A stretch of 64,000 nucleotides of DNA from Thiosocius sp963753845 (GTDB taxonomy: Bacteria; Pseudomonadota; Gammaproteobacteria; Chromatiales; Chromatiaceae). The notes beneath the pieces are model-generated. The model saw only the letters and a list, made by a program, of their open reading frames with translations, made no database searches and was not told the origin of the DNA. The position numbers and the translations under genes are program-made. The stretch lies in contig CAVWEI010000010.1 of assembly GCA_963753845.1 (NCBI GenBank), forward strand, positions 1-64,000, read 5' to 3'. Shown here piece by piece: positions 10,025 through 19,034 of this stretch. Position 1 is the stretch's first letter, and each line of letters opens with the position of its first letter.

Positions 10025-11020
10025 ATGGCAACGCAGAAACGCAGTACAACAAGCCTCTCGTTCGAACAGATCGAGAAGATTGCAGAGGGGCTGCCCGCTC
10101 AGATGGATGGCTTTCGTGCCGATGGCCTGGGTCGCCTCGGCTCCGTCAAGCGGGCGAAGCTGGTGCAGAGCCGGCGCGAGCGCGGCCGACTGGAAGCGAA
10201 ACACGGTGCCGGGCATCCGCTGGTGGTCGAGGCCGATCAACGCATGACCAATGAGCACAGCCTTTTGGTCAACAGCCGGATGGAGCGCGATCGGGTCAAT
10301 GTGACCGCGGTCGAGCGTCAGGAGGGTGCCTGGCTGCTGCATGGCTACGTGCGCACGCGTGACGGCCTGGCGATCAGCAAGGCCACGGTTGCCTTGTATC
10401 CCGACGCCGACGGTAACGAGACCGCGCTGATCGAGACCAGGAGTGACAGCAAGGGTTACTTCCGGCTGGTCTTGCCCCGCGCCGTGAAGAAGGGGGAATC
10501 GGACGCGAGAGAGGCGGCGGCGGAAGAGGCCAGCCAACCGGGCGGGGGTTTGGAGATCAATCGTGGTGGCTTGAACGTCAATACCAACGCCGAAGCGCTC
10601 GACGCCCAGCGCACGGACACCGTCGAGACACAGCCTCAGCGCCTGGCGAATGGCATCCGAATCAACGCATCGATTCGCGACAACTTCGTCAAGGAGCCGG
10701 TGTACGTGGGTGCACGCCCGAACGGTGGTGAGCTGACGATGGTGAAAACACCACTGTATCCGGCACCCTCGATGATCGCCTATCGGGATATCGTTTTGCC
10801 CAGGACCGGTCAGGGTGGCGAAGCCTGTCAACTGCGCACGCAGTTTCTGGGTAACTCGGGGACACGTGAGTTACACAATCTGACTAACGAAAAGCCCGGT
10901 TGTCAGATTGAAGAGATGCGCCCTGACCATCGTGTCTATTTTGCCAACGAGGCTGAGGCGAGGCGGCTCGGCTACGACCTGTGCGCCTATTGTTACGGCA
11001 AGGCGAGGTCGCGGCGTTAG
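10025..11020 (+). CDS. eCIS-associated protein with carboxypeptidase-regulatory-like middle and Ada-like metal-binding tail
   Basis: A 331-aa protein starting at ATG 10025 after GAAGGAGAT. Residues 1 to ~100 are helical and charged. Residues ~100-160 (WLLHGYVRTRDGLAISKAT, DSKGYFRLVLP) look like a CarboxypepD_reg/Ig-like fold. The C-terminal ~55 residues follow the pattern of the Ada metal-binding-like domain: GNSGTRELH, a Cys, RPDHRVYFANEAEARRLGY, then CAYCYGKA. In other surface proteins this module uses one upstream and two clustered downstream cysteines to hold a metal. Its role here is unknown; its position between the spike-like gene and the effectors suggests an adaptor or cap for cargo. 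Confidence 0.65.
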   Translation: MATQKRSTTSLSFEQIEKIAEGLPAQMDGFRADGLGRLGSVKRAKLVQSRRERGRLEAKHGAGHPLVVEADQRMTNEHSLLVNSRMERDRVNVTAVERQEGAWLLHGYVRTRDGLAISKATVALYPDADGNETALIETRSDSKGYFRLVLPRAVKKGESDAREAAAEEASQPGGGLEINRGGLNVNTNAEALDAQRTDTVETQPQRLANGIRINASIRDNFVKEPVYVGARPNGGELTMVKTPLYPAPSMIAYRDIVLPRTGQGGEACQLRTQFLGNSGTRELHNLTNEKPGCQIEEMRPDHRVYFANEAEARRLGYDLCAYCYGKARSRR

Positions 11021-11045
11021 CGTAGGCCTTTGTTGAAAAGGGGGG

Positions 11046-12962
11046 ATGATGAAGGCAAGGATGAGGCCGAAGCACGGGCGCTCAGGGTTGGTAACCTCGC
11101 TTCGAGGCGGAAAGCCAACGCCGCTCGCTATGCCGCTCAAGCAAGATTCTGGCATGGTTGGTGAACCGGCGTCCGCAGCCGAACTGCAGGCAGACCAGAC
11201 GGCCGATGCCTTGTTACACGGTCGTCCTGCGAACGTCGGGCCGGATGCGCCCGGTCCATCTAAGACGGCGAGCAGTGGTGTCCCGAGTGCCGTAGGTCGG
11301 ACGTTATCGCAACATGGTGATCCGTTGCCCAGAGACCTGGTCAAGCGTTGGGGTGGTTTGCTCGGGCGCGACTTGAGTCGAATCCGTATCCATGCTGAAT
11401 CGCAGTCGGCTCAGGACCTCGGGGCCCAGGCTTACGCGTCTGGATCGCAGCTCGTATTTTCGCCTGGGCAGTTCCAGCCTGGTCATGCTGAAGGTCGCCG
11501 TGTCATCGCGCATGAACTTGCCCATTCGTTGCAGTATAACGATGGGGTCGTCCGGCGAAGTCTTACCGACGGGCGCAATCTGCGCTCGAATAGATTCAGT
11601 CTTAGTATCGAACTGGAAGACGTATATGACGGTTCCGCTCCGATCGAAAGGGGGGCGCGTGGGCTGCATGTCCGTATCATTCAGCAGGCTTTGTTAGATG
11701 CGGGTTTCACATTGCCTATTTATGGGGTTGACGGAAAGTTTGAAGGCGAAACAAGAACGGCTGTAGAAGACTTTCAGCGTTCCAAAGGCCTCAGCGGCGC
11801 CGCTGTTACCGGAAAGATTGACGCAGCTACCATCGATCTACTGGACCAGCATTTTCTCGGACACGCACCAGAGCATGCGATTGCAACGGATGCCGCACGC
11901 CCCCTGCTTGAGGGCACAAGGACATTGAGTGCAGCGGAACGCGTCGCGGCTAACCAGGCGATCACCACACAACCTCAGGCGGTAGGTGGAGGTCTCCCGG
12001 TTTTTCACCGCACAATTCTCGCCCACCCGAATCCCTATGAAACCCGGATTCGTGATCGATTAACACAAAGAATCAACGATCTTCACGCGGGTTTGGTGGC
12101 TTCTCGGCCTGTCCGAACATCGGCAAATTTGCTGAGTCCGGCAGAAATCAACCGGCTCGCACAAGCAGCAAAATCGGCTACCGACGCGGTATTCGGACGC
12201 TATCGAGTGGGGCCTGCGCTAGCCTACGGCGTCAATATTCGGGATCAATTCGTTGTCCGTGATACTTTCATCGCCGCGTCCCCCACGAATGCCGACTGGG
12301 CTGTGAATTTTCGGGTAATGAAGATCCTCAACGGTGATGATGATATCAAGGAGATCGATCGTCAGCATGGGGCGGTCAAGACCCGGACTCCAGAGTGGGC
12401 GCTGATCGCTTCAGTCACAGGGTTTCCCAATACACCGCCGGGGGTGCTCGATTATGACGCGAATCCACCACATGTGACGTCTGGCGTTGTTGGATCACGT
12501 CGCACTGAACTGGCGGATATCCACCGCAATTGGCCAGCATCAGCGGGCGGCGGACAAATCAATCTGCAGCGTTACGTGGGTTCGACAGACCTGGCAAACC
12601 GGCATTTGATGTACAGGTTATTCGGCACCATAATTCACGAGTACATACATACCCTGGAGCATGCAGACCACGTTGCGTATCGTCGAGGGCTTCCCGAGCA
12701 ACAGGGTGGTTTTGTGCTCCGTGAGGGAATGACCGACTATCTGGCTAAAATCGTTTGGGACAATGTCAGTTTCGATCCTGCCTTGCGTACGATCATTGAG
12801 GACAGATTCCAGGATCCAGTCAACCCCACTGGCCATCCTGTACGGACACCGGGGCGCTATGACGAATGGGTCAATGCCGAGCGTATGGTCGGGGTCGTGG
12901 GTATCAGAAATGCGCTTGCGGCATTTTTCCTCGGTCGAGTCGATCTGATTGGCAGACCTTGA
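11046..12962 (+). CDS. eCIS effector 1: DUF4157 head, peptidoglycan-binding domain, C-terminal HExxH metallopeptidase
   Basis: A 638-aa protein from ATG 11046 (a second ATG at 11049; both follow a G-rich Shine-Dalgarno). A DUF4157 domain spans about residues 95-165, with DLSRIRIH and HELAH at 156-160. Residues ~192-272 are a PG_binding_1-type repeat (GVDGKFEGETRTAVEDFQRS). A second zinc site, HEYIH at 531-535, is followed by EGMTDYLAK, which fits a gluzincin with the Glu on the next helix. DUF4157 is known to be enriched in proteins linked to extracellular contractile injection systems. I infer a loaded toxin whose C-terminal protease acts in the target; substrate unknown. GC is slightly lower than in the structural genes. 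Confidence 0.75.
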   Translation: MMKARMRPKHGRSGLVTSLRGGKPTPLAMPLKQDSGMVGEPASAAELQADQTADALLHGRPANVGPDAPGPSKTASSGVPSAVGRTLSQHGDPLPRDLVKRWGGLLGRDLSRIRIHAESQSAQDLGAQAYASGSQLVFSPGQFQPGHAEGRRVIAHELAHSLQYNDGVVRRSLTDGRNLRSNRFSLSIELEDVYDGSAPIERGARGLHVRIIQQALLDAGFTLPIYGVDGKFEGETRTAVEDFQRSKGLSGAAVTGKIDAATIDLLDQHFLGHAPEHAIATDAARPLLEGTRTLSAAERVAANQAITTQPQAVGGGLPVFHRTILAHPNPYETRIRDRLTQRINDLHAGLVASRPVRTSANLLSPAEINRLAQAAKSATDAVFGRYRVGPALAYGVNIRDQFVVRDTFIAASPTNADWAVNFRVMKILNGDDDIKEIDRQHGAVKTRTPEWALIASVTGFPNTPPGVLDYDANPPHVTSGVVGSRRTELADIHRNWPASAGGGQINLQRYVGSTDLANRHLMYRLFGTIIHEYIHTLEHADHVAYRRGLPEQQGGFVLREGMTDYLAKIVWDNVSFDPALRTIIEDRFQDPVNPTGHPVRTPGRYDEWVNAERMVGVVGIRNALAAFFLGRVDLIGRP

Positions 12963-12965
12963 TAA

Positions 12966-13568
12966 ATGGACGGGTTTGGGTTGAAGCGATGCGTAAGAAA
13001 TTCCACCTTTACCGTCTTGGTTGGTCTTCCATCTTACTGTGGGAGCAGTCTATTGATTGATGATCCGGTCAGCGCTGTTGATTGCGACCAGGTATGGACG
13101 AAGATTTATCAGAGAGATTTTCGCCAATGGCGGGGCATCCCTGATGAATGTGGATACCGGTCTTTCGATCAGGCGTTCACACGCGTCAGTGACCATTATG
13201 GAATCGGCAGGCTGGGATCAGGCGCGAGGGAATATCGTTATCGGGTCTATCTTCATGAAGCCTACGCGGGCGACCTCAAGGCATGGTATGAAAATGATGA
13301 TCTGGTTCTTGTTGAAGGTGCCTATCCGGCGCCTCATCCTTTCGATGCAACTTGGTTTGCAGGCTTGGGTGAGCCGGACCTGCGCTTGGACTATCGGCTC
13401 GATCAAATGCCAGTGCAGCGTGGTGCTTGGGTATACGCCGAGAGTGGCTTAGCGCTTTTCATGGATGCAACCGGCCGATCGGTGATGGCCGTTGCTTTAT
13501 TCAGCTCGTGCACACCGGCCTACTACCAGGGAAATTTGCATCCCGTTTCAGAGCTGGCAGAGCAATAG
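12966..13568 (+). CDS. Unknown 200-aa protein between two DUF4157 effectors
   Basis: I do not recognise this family. The ORF begins 3 bases after the effector 1 stop (TGA TAA ATG) in the same frame, so it is probably cotranslated with it. It has a weakly hydrophobic N-terminus (TFTVLVGLPSYCG), which might be a poor signal or anchor segment, then a compact acidic and aromatic-rich domain (YRYRVYLHEAY, DLRLDYRLDQMPVQRGAWVY). There is no catalytic motif. By position it could be a cognate immunity protein, a loading chaperone or an accessory effector. ATG 12966 lacks a strong Shine-Dalgarno, consistent with coupling. Confidence 0.6.
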   Translation: MDGFGLKRCVRNSTFTVLVGLPSYCGSSLLIDDPVSAVDCDQVWTKIYQRDFRQWRGIPDECGYRSFDQAFTRVSDHYGIGRLGSGAREYRYRVYLHEAYAGDLKAWYENDDLVLVEGAYPAPHPFDATWFAGLGEPDLRLDYRLDQMPVQRGAWVYAESGLALFMDATGRSVMAVALFSSCTPAYYQGNLHPVSELAEQ

Positions 13569-13620
13569 GCGTTGTGAACGGCATACCGGATTCCGCCGTT
13601 GTGCAGCTGCGAGTGTAAGC

Positions 13621-16212
13621 ATGAAAGGTCCAGGATCGGAGCCAAGGCAGCGACGGGTAGTCTCTGGATCTACGAGGGTTGGTCAAAAACCCGCCAAAAA
13701 CGACTCGAGGTCGTTACCTGCCTACAAGCCGGAACCCCTGTCGGGTGACCTGCCCCTGGACCTGTCGGTCGGATTGGGTCCGGCGATACGGCAGGGCCTT
13801 GCTGCAACTTCGTCTCCGCTCACCGGACCGGCGCTTAGTGCGATGCAAAGGCAGTTCGATTGTGATCTCTCTTCTGTCCGGCTTCATCGCGGTCCGTTGG
13901 CAGCGGCAAGCGCGAGTTTATTGTCGGCAAACGCCTACACCGTGGGCTCGCACATCGTGCTCGGCGGCAGGCATCAAGGCCTCCAGGCCTCGCAATCGAC
14001 ACTGGTGCACGAGGTGGCACACGCGGTTCAGCAGGACATGGCCGAACCGCGCAATCTTGACGGGTTGCGGATGACGGGTCCGGGTGATGCGGCCGAGCGA
14101 TCGGCGAACCTGGCGGTGCAGGGGTATGGCCGGATGCCCAAGACCGGTCTGGCCGTTGCCCGCGAGACAGCCGGGTCGCCAACGCCCACGGTGGCCTCGT
14201 TGCCGATAGATATCGAACAGCTTATCCGGCAGTTCGAATATGCAGCGATGCTCGGTGCGCCGGATCCGGCGGCGCGGCAGCCGGCGATTCGCCTGTTGGA
14301 TCACATGCGGGAAAACCGGCATTGGCTGCAGCATGGTCTGAAGCTGACGATCTACTTTCTGTCGCAGGGAATGCATGAGCAGGCTACGCGTGCGTTGCAG
14401 GCAACACACGATGCCTGGATGCTTCAGCATGTAACGGCCGATCCGCAGCACCATGTGCCACGCCTCCAGCTGTCGTTTCTCGGCCAGGGCACGAACGGGC
14501 TGATTGAGCAGGCCGAGGCGGCGGCGCGATCCGATCGGCACGAACTGGCATTCAGGGTATTCGGTACCGCGTACCAGCTGATCAGCTGGCAACTGGACGA
14601 GGCGGGCCCTGCGCGCGAGGAGAGCCTGCGGTCGAGCGTCGGGAGCCAGCAGGCCGCGAGTGTCACCCGCGCGATGTTCTTTTACCCGCCGGTCAGGCAG
14701 GCCTTCGATCAGTTACGCCGGATACTGGGGTTCTATCGGCGCCTGTCGGCAGAGCAGCGCCAGGCCGGAAACACGCGCGCTGCCGCCTACTACAGCGGGT
14801 TGTCGCTGTTGCTCTACCTGGACATACGCGACAACTATGTGTGGGACAGCGACTCGGCGATGATCGCCGAGGTGCAACACGTGCCACATGCGCGCGGTGG
14901 TGGGGCACTGCGTATCCATGGGGCCAATGGGGTCGATCTCGATGTCACCCAGTTGCCGGGACTGCCGGAGCCGGCAGAGGTCGCCGGTACGGGTGGTTTC
15001 ACCTTCCAGCGCCAGTCGGTCTCCGGCGTCACCGATGCCCTGTTCGGCCAGGTTGGATTGTTGGCCGACCTGCAGGAACAGCCCGCGATCCAGCGCGAGT
15101 TTGGCAGCACGCCGATCGATATGAACAACCTGAGTCATAGGCTGCGTGTATGGCGGGTCATGTACGGTACTTATCAACAGGGCGATGCATTGGGTATGGG
15201 GGTCCTGTATCGGCTGATGTCGCTGATAGGCCGTTATCTGCGTGCCTTTACCATCCACACCCAGTACAACGTCGATGATTTCAGCCACAGCTATCTGGAC
15301 AATCAGATGCGCGATATGCCGACGGATCTGGCGGGTCGCGCCGAGCGCGACTGTGGGGTCTATGCACTCACGGTGGCCTATGAGGTGTTTCGCACCGCCC
15401 GCACGGTCTCGCCGCGCCTGGATCTGGAATTCCGCCTGTTCGCCATGCCCGAACACGTGACCCTGGTCATCCTGGACCGCGACCAGAACGAGTTCTATAT
15501 CGTCAACAACGATCAGGTCAGCCCGCCGCGACGTGGCGACATGATGCAGGAGGTGGCGCGCGCCTATGCACCGATTCGCGGGCTCAGAAATCTGGTCGCC
15601 CCGGCCGTGGAGGTCAGCCTCGGCACCACCGCCATGCGTGCCGCCCGGTTCGAACGCCGTGCCTGGTCGCAGTACCAGGACAGCGCCAGTTGGGGGATTC
15701 ACGTACCCCCGGCGCGGCCGGGTGATACCACGGCACCGGCTGACCGGCGTGAGGCGGCGTATCGCGGTTTTTATGCGGCACAGCGTTTCTACAATGAGAG
15801 CAGTCCACGGCTGCATGCCCTGGCTGACCGGATGGTCGCCGCATTGGCGGTTGCGGGAAGCGCCACACCCTTGGCGATCGTGCGCAGCCGGATCGGGGAC
15901 CTGACGCAACTGGCCTTCGATCATGGTCTTGCCTTCGAGACCGCGGGGCCATTTGCGCGAATCGATACCGCACGTCCCGATCCGGCCTTGCAGCGGCGCC
16001 TGAGCGGTGCGAAGCGCTTCCTGTTCCTGCACCAAAGGACCGCTCGTGCCGCTCCACTGGCCCGGGCGGCCATGGCATTGCTGCATTTTCAGCACCTGGG
16101 CGGTGCACTCGACGAACGGCAACGCGCGATCATCGCACTGGCTGATCGTGTATCTGCCATGCACGCCGTCTTGCAGAGCTACCGTCGGTCGGGCTTTCCG
16201 GCAACGTTCTGA
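13621..16212 (+). CDS. eCIS effector 2: DUF4157 head with possible C-terminal cysteine-peptidase-like domain
   Basis: An 863-aa protein. ATG 13621 is the first start after the previous gene. DUF4157 spans about residues 70-140 (CDLSSVRLHRG, then HEVAH at 130-134). The middle ~350 aa are helical repeats rich in Ala, Gln and Arg. Residues 575-635 show DCGVYALTVAYEV with Cys578, EHVTLVIL with His612, and FYIVNNDQV with Asn/Asp 629-631. This Cys-helix, then His-strand, then Asn/Asp-strand order is what papain-like and NlpC/transglutaminase-type folds use. The assignment is an inference from residue spacing; it could equally be a structural domain. The last 150 aa are helical. Confidence 0.65.
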   Translation: MKGPGSEPRQRRVVSGSTRVGQKPAKNDSRSLPAYKPEPLSGDLPLDLSVGLGPAIRQGLAATSSPLTGPALSAMQRQFDCDLSSVRLHRGPLAAASASLLSANAYTVGSHIVLGGRHQGLQASQSTLVHEVAHAVQQDMAEPRNLDGLRMTGPGDAAERSANLAVQGYGRMPKTGLAVARETAGSPTPTVASLPIDIEQLIRQFEYAAMLGAPDPAARQPAIRLLDHMRENRHWLQHGLKLTIYFLSQGMHEQATRALQATHDAWMLQHVTADPQHHVPRLQLSFLGQGTNGLIEQAEAAARSDRHELAFRVFGTAYQLISWQLDEAGPAREESLRSSVGSQQAASVTRAMFFYPPVRQAFDQLRRILGFYRRLSAEQRQAGNTRAAAYYSGLSLLLYLDIRDNYVWDSDSAMIAEVQHVPHARGGGALRIHGANGVDLDVTQLPGLPEPAEVAGTGGFTFQRQSVSGVTDALFGQVGLLADLQEQPAIQREFGSTPIDMNNLSHRLRVWRVMYGTYQQGDALGMGVLYRLMSLIGRYLRAFTIHTQYNVDDFSHSYLDNQMRDMPTDLAGRAERDCGVYALTVAYEVFRTARTVSPRLDLEFRLFAMPEHVTLVILDRDQNEFYIVNNDQVSPPRRGDMMQEVARAYAPIRGLRNLVAPAVEVSLGTTAMRAARFERRAWSQYQDSASWGIHVPPARPGDTTAPADRREAAYRGFYAAQRFYNESSPRLHALADRMVAALAVAGSATPLAIVRSRIGDLTQLAFDHGLAFETAGPFARIDTARPDPALQRRLSGAKRFLFLHQRTARAAPLARAAMALLHFQHLGGALDERQRAIIALADRVSAMHAVLQSYRRSGFPATF

Positions 16213-16283
16213 GTTGATCCGTAGCGCGTTGGCATTCAGCGGCTAAGCTTAGGGTTGGAGAAAGCCGGGGGTATTCAGTTATC

Positions 16284-17459
16284 GTGGAGCGACAGCATTC
16301 CATTCTGAACAAGGTCCCCTCGAACACCCGTTCGGCCCGGGTGGTTCGCCCGCGTCCTGTTACCGCCCTGCCTGTCACGGGTGGGGTGGCGACCGCATAC
16401 GGAGCGCCGTGCCAGGGTTCCGGTACGGCACTACAGCCGGGGTTTCGCCGTGGGCTCGAGGCGCGACTGGGGACTTCGCTCGGTAGCGTCAGGATTCACA
16501 CCGATTCCACCGCAGCAGCGGCAGCCGGCGCCCTGCGTGCCAGGGCATTCACCCTTGGCAACGATATTCATTTCGCCCCTCGGCAATTCGACACCCAGAG
16601 CCCGGAAGGCCGTATGCGGCTGGTGCATGAGGTGGTGCACAGTGTGCAGCAGCGCGGCGGCGAACAGAGGGGTGATCGATCGGATGGTGCTGCGCAGGCG
16701 GCCGCCGAGCGCGAGGCTTGGCGGGGGGGCAACTCGCTATTGGCCGGCCAAGGGTTTCGCGTCGAGCAGCGGGTGGCGCGACAGGTGCAGTGTGACGACA
16801 GCGATGCACCGCCAGTCCGTCCGTTCAGTGCCTCACCCGAATTCCAGCTGCAACTCAGTCCCGAGGTTGAGGCGATGATTCTGCGCGCGCATCTACGCCG
16901 CTGGATGGCCGGCCTCTGGCTGACCGGGAGTCCACCGGCAGATACCTCGGTTCAGGGCGAGCCGGAGGCCGGGGCCGGGGTGGAAGGGGCTACCCCGTCG
17001 GTGCCATCTGCCGATGCAGCCGCGGCCGCGGCAGTCGCCGCGCAAGCCGGGCCTGTTGCGCAGGATTCGACGTCGCAGCCACCGTTTCTGCGACCACCGC
17101 TGCCTTCTGCCGACAGCCTGTCTCCGGTACCGGACGTCGGCAAGCTGCTGGTGCCGTTCAATGCGCGGCAGGTGCCGGCCGGTGCACGTGACGTGAACGA
17201 GGTGATGGCGATCTATCGGCGCAATTACAGCTTTGTCAGTTTTCTGCCCGATCTGCGCAGCGCCGTGCCCGGGTTCGTCCGGCCCCTGATTCCGACCGAT
17301 TGGCGCCGCGGTCTGGCAGAGACCCTGACCAGTGCGACCGTTGATACCCAGTTGAAACACGATTTCCCGTCGTTTGTTGAGCTGTCGGATCAGTTCGTGT
17401 TTCGGACAACCGGCATCAAGACCAGCTATCTCCCTTCGCTGAGCCTGCTCAGCTTCTGA
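16284..17459 (+). CDS. eCIS effector 3: DUF4157 protein with low-complexity linker and unknown C-terminus
   Basis: A 391-aa protein starting at GTG 16284. DUF4157 occupies about residues 50-125: LGSVRIHTDSTAAAAAGAL, NDIHFAPRQF and HEVVH at 115-119. A proline/alanine-rich linker (about residues 215-280) leads to a ~110-aa C-terminal domain (MAIYRRNYSFVSFLPDLRS, then RPLIPTDWRRGLAETL) that I cannot assign. The linker-plus-small-domain architecture suits a short cargo toxin. A 71-base gap separates it from effector 2. It is the last effector before the regulator. Confidence 0.65.
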   Translation: MERQHSILNKVPSNTRSARVVRPRPVTALPVTGGVATAYGAPCQGSGTALQPGFRRGLEARLGTSLGSVRIHTDSTAAAAAGALRARAFTLGNDIHFAPRQFDTQSPEGRMRLVHEVVHSVQQRGGEQRGDRSDGAAQAAAEREAWRGGNSLLAGQGFRVEQRVARQVQCDDSDAPPVRPFSASPEFQLQLSPEVEAMILRAHLRRWMAGLWLTGSPPADTSVQGEPEAGAGVEGATPSVPSADAAAAAAVAAQAGPVAQDSTSQPPFLRPPLPSADSLSPVPDVGKLLVPFNARQVPAGARDVNEVMAIYRRNYSFVSFLPDLRSAVPGFVRPLIPTDWRRGLAETLTSATVDTQLKHDFPSFVELSDQFVFRTTGIKTSYLPSLSLLSF

Positions 17460-17619
17460 GAGATTCGAACGGCCGTCGGGAACAATGCCGGTGTTTGTCG
17501 ACCAATGAGGATACGGTCACAAATAGGGCGGCGCATATGCTGCTAATCTGGGAATGTCATTCGGGAAAGACGCAGGCCTTGGCGAAGTCCCGGGCCGTGT
17601 TGCTGAGGAGGGACTGGAT

Positions 17620-18981
17620 ATGGATGTCGAGATCACGGCCTTTGCACCTTCTCGCGAGGTTGAGGGGTTGCATAATGCACTGAAAAGAGTGGGTTTTTCC
17701 TCTTTCAGTGCAAAGCAGGGCAGCCCTGGCCTGCGAGATGGCCACCTGGAGTTGTTGTATGTCGCGGAGAAGCGTCTGGACAGGCCGCGTATCCGTGACC
17801 TTCTCGATCGACGCAACGCGCCTTTCAATCTGCTGGTAGCGGATGAGCAGCTGCTGCGCACCGATGAATTGCTCCATCATGCCCTGGATTTTTGTCGTTG
17901 GCCGGTGGACGACCTTGAGCTTGCGGCCCGTTTGAAGCGGGCGGGGCAGATCGAGGGGCACGCGGAGATCGGTGGAAAGGGTCTGCCGAGCGTGGATGAA
18001 TGCCTGCAGATGAATCTGGTCGGTCGTTCGTCGTCCTTTCGACAGGCGCTTTGGAAGATCAAGCGTCTGGCGCAGGTGGACGCAAACGTCTTGATCACCG
18101 GCGAGACCGGTACCGGCAAGGAACTCGCTGCCCGCGCGCTGCATTATCTTGGCGAGCGCCGGGGCGAGTGCTTCCAGGCGATCAACTGTGGCGCGATCCC
18201 GGAGAGCCTGGTAGAGAATGAACTGTTCGGTCATGCCTCGGGCGCCTATACGGATGCGCGTCACACCCAGGTTGGTCTGGTCGAACAATCCTGCAACGGG
18301 ACCTTGTTTCTCGACGAGGTCGATATGCTGCCACTCAAGGCACAGGCGGCGTTGCTGCGGTTTATTGAAAGTCGCTCCTACCGACCGCTCGGTGCACGCG
18401 AAGAGCGCAACGCCGATACCCGGATTGTCGCCGCCACCAATGCCGACCTCGAGGCCCTGGCGGCGCGCGGTCAGTTTCGGCTCGATCTGTTCTACCGTTT
18501 GAATCTATTGACCCTGACGCTGCCTTCCCTGCGTCAGCGCCGCAAGGATATCTTTATGCTCGTCGAGCACTTCCTCGGCCAGTGTGAAATTGCTTACGGG
18601 CGTGGCCGCAAGGTGATGCATCCCTATACCCGTGGACAGCTGCTGGCCTATGGTTGGCCCGGAAATATCCGCGAACTCGAACATTTCGTTCAGCGCGAGT
18701 ATCTGCTGGCCGAGTCCAGCGTCATTGTCGCCTCGCCTGACAGCGACAGTAGGCCGTCGGAGCCGGTTTCTGCTCAGGAACCAATACCTACGAATTTCAG
18801 GCAAGCCAAGGAGCAGGCGATCAGGCAGTTCGAGTGCGAGTACCTTTGCGCATTGCTTGGGCAGACCGGTGGTCATGTGACCCGGGCGGCGGCATTGGCG
18901 GGCAAGGAACGACGCGCCTTCGGCAAGCTGGTGAAGAAACATGGGATCGACCCGAAGGGGTTTGCCCAGGGGGCGCGGTAG
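17620..18981 (+). CDS. Sigma-54-interaction AAA+ transcriptional regulator with atypical receiver-like N-terminus
   Basis: A 453-aa protein. ATG 17620 is chosen because GAGGAGGG (17605-17612) lies 7 bases upstream; the longer ATG at 17554 has no such site. Walker A is GETGTGKE (161-168), Walker B is FLDEVDM (DE 232-233), and WPGNIRELEHFVQRE follows. The substrate loop is GAYTDA (208-213) instead of the canonical GAFTGA. The C-terminal ~40 aa (GGHVTRAAALAGKERRAFGKL) form a Fis-type helix-turn-helix. Residues 1-115 look receiver-like but show no clear phospho-acceptor aspartate pocket. It probably controls the eCIS locus; no sigma-54 site could be placed with confidence. Confidence 0.8.
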   Translation: MDVEITAFAPSREVEGLHNALKRVGFSSFSAKQGSPGLRDGHLELLYVAEKRLDRPRIRDLLDRRNAPFNLLVADEQLLRTDELLHHALDFCRWPVDDLELAARLKRAGQIEGHAEIGGKGLPSVDECLQMNLVGRSSSFRQALWKIKRLAQVDANVLITGETGTGKELAARALHYLGERRGECFQAINCGAIPESLVENELFGHASGAYTDARHTQVGLVEQSCNGTLFLDEVDMLPLKAQAALLRFIESRSYRPLGAREERNADTRIVAATNADLEALAARGQFRLDLFYRLNLLTLTLPSLRQRRKDIFMLVEHFLGQCEIAYGRGRKVMHPYTRGQLLAYGWPGNIRELEHFVQREYLLAESSVIVASPDSDSRPSEPVSAQEPIPTNFRQAKEQAIRQFECEYLCALLGQTGGHVTRAAALAGKERRAFGKLVKKHGIDPKGFAQGAR

Positions 18982-19034
18982 CGCCGATCAACCGCCGAGC
19001 GCCGACATCGGCCGCAGTATGGCAGTCGGGCGCC

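Noticed and set aside
17460..17619. Sigma-54 -24/-12 promoter before the regulator
   Set aside because: No GG-N10-GC pair in a convincing context was found by eye; only a scored matrix scan could settle this.
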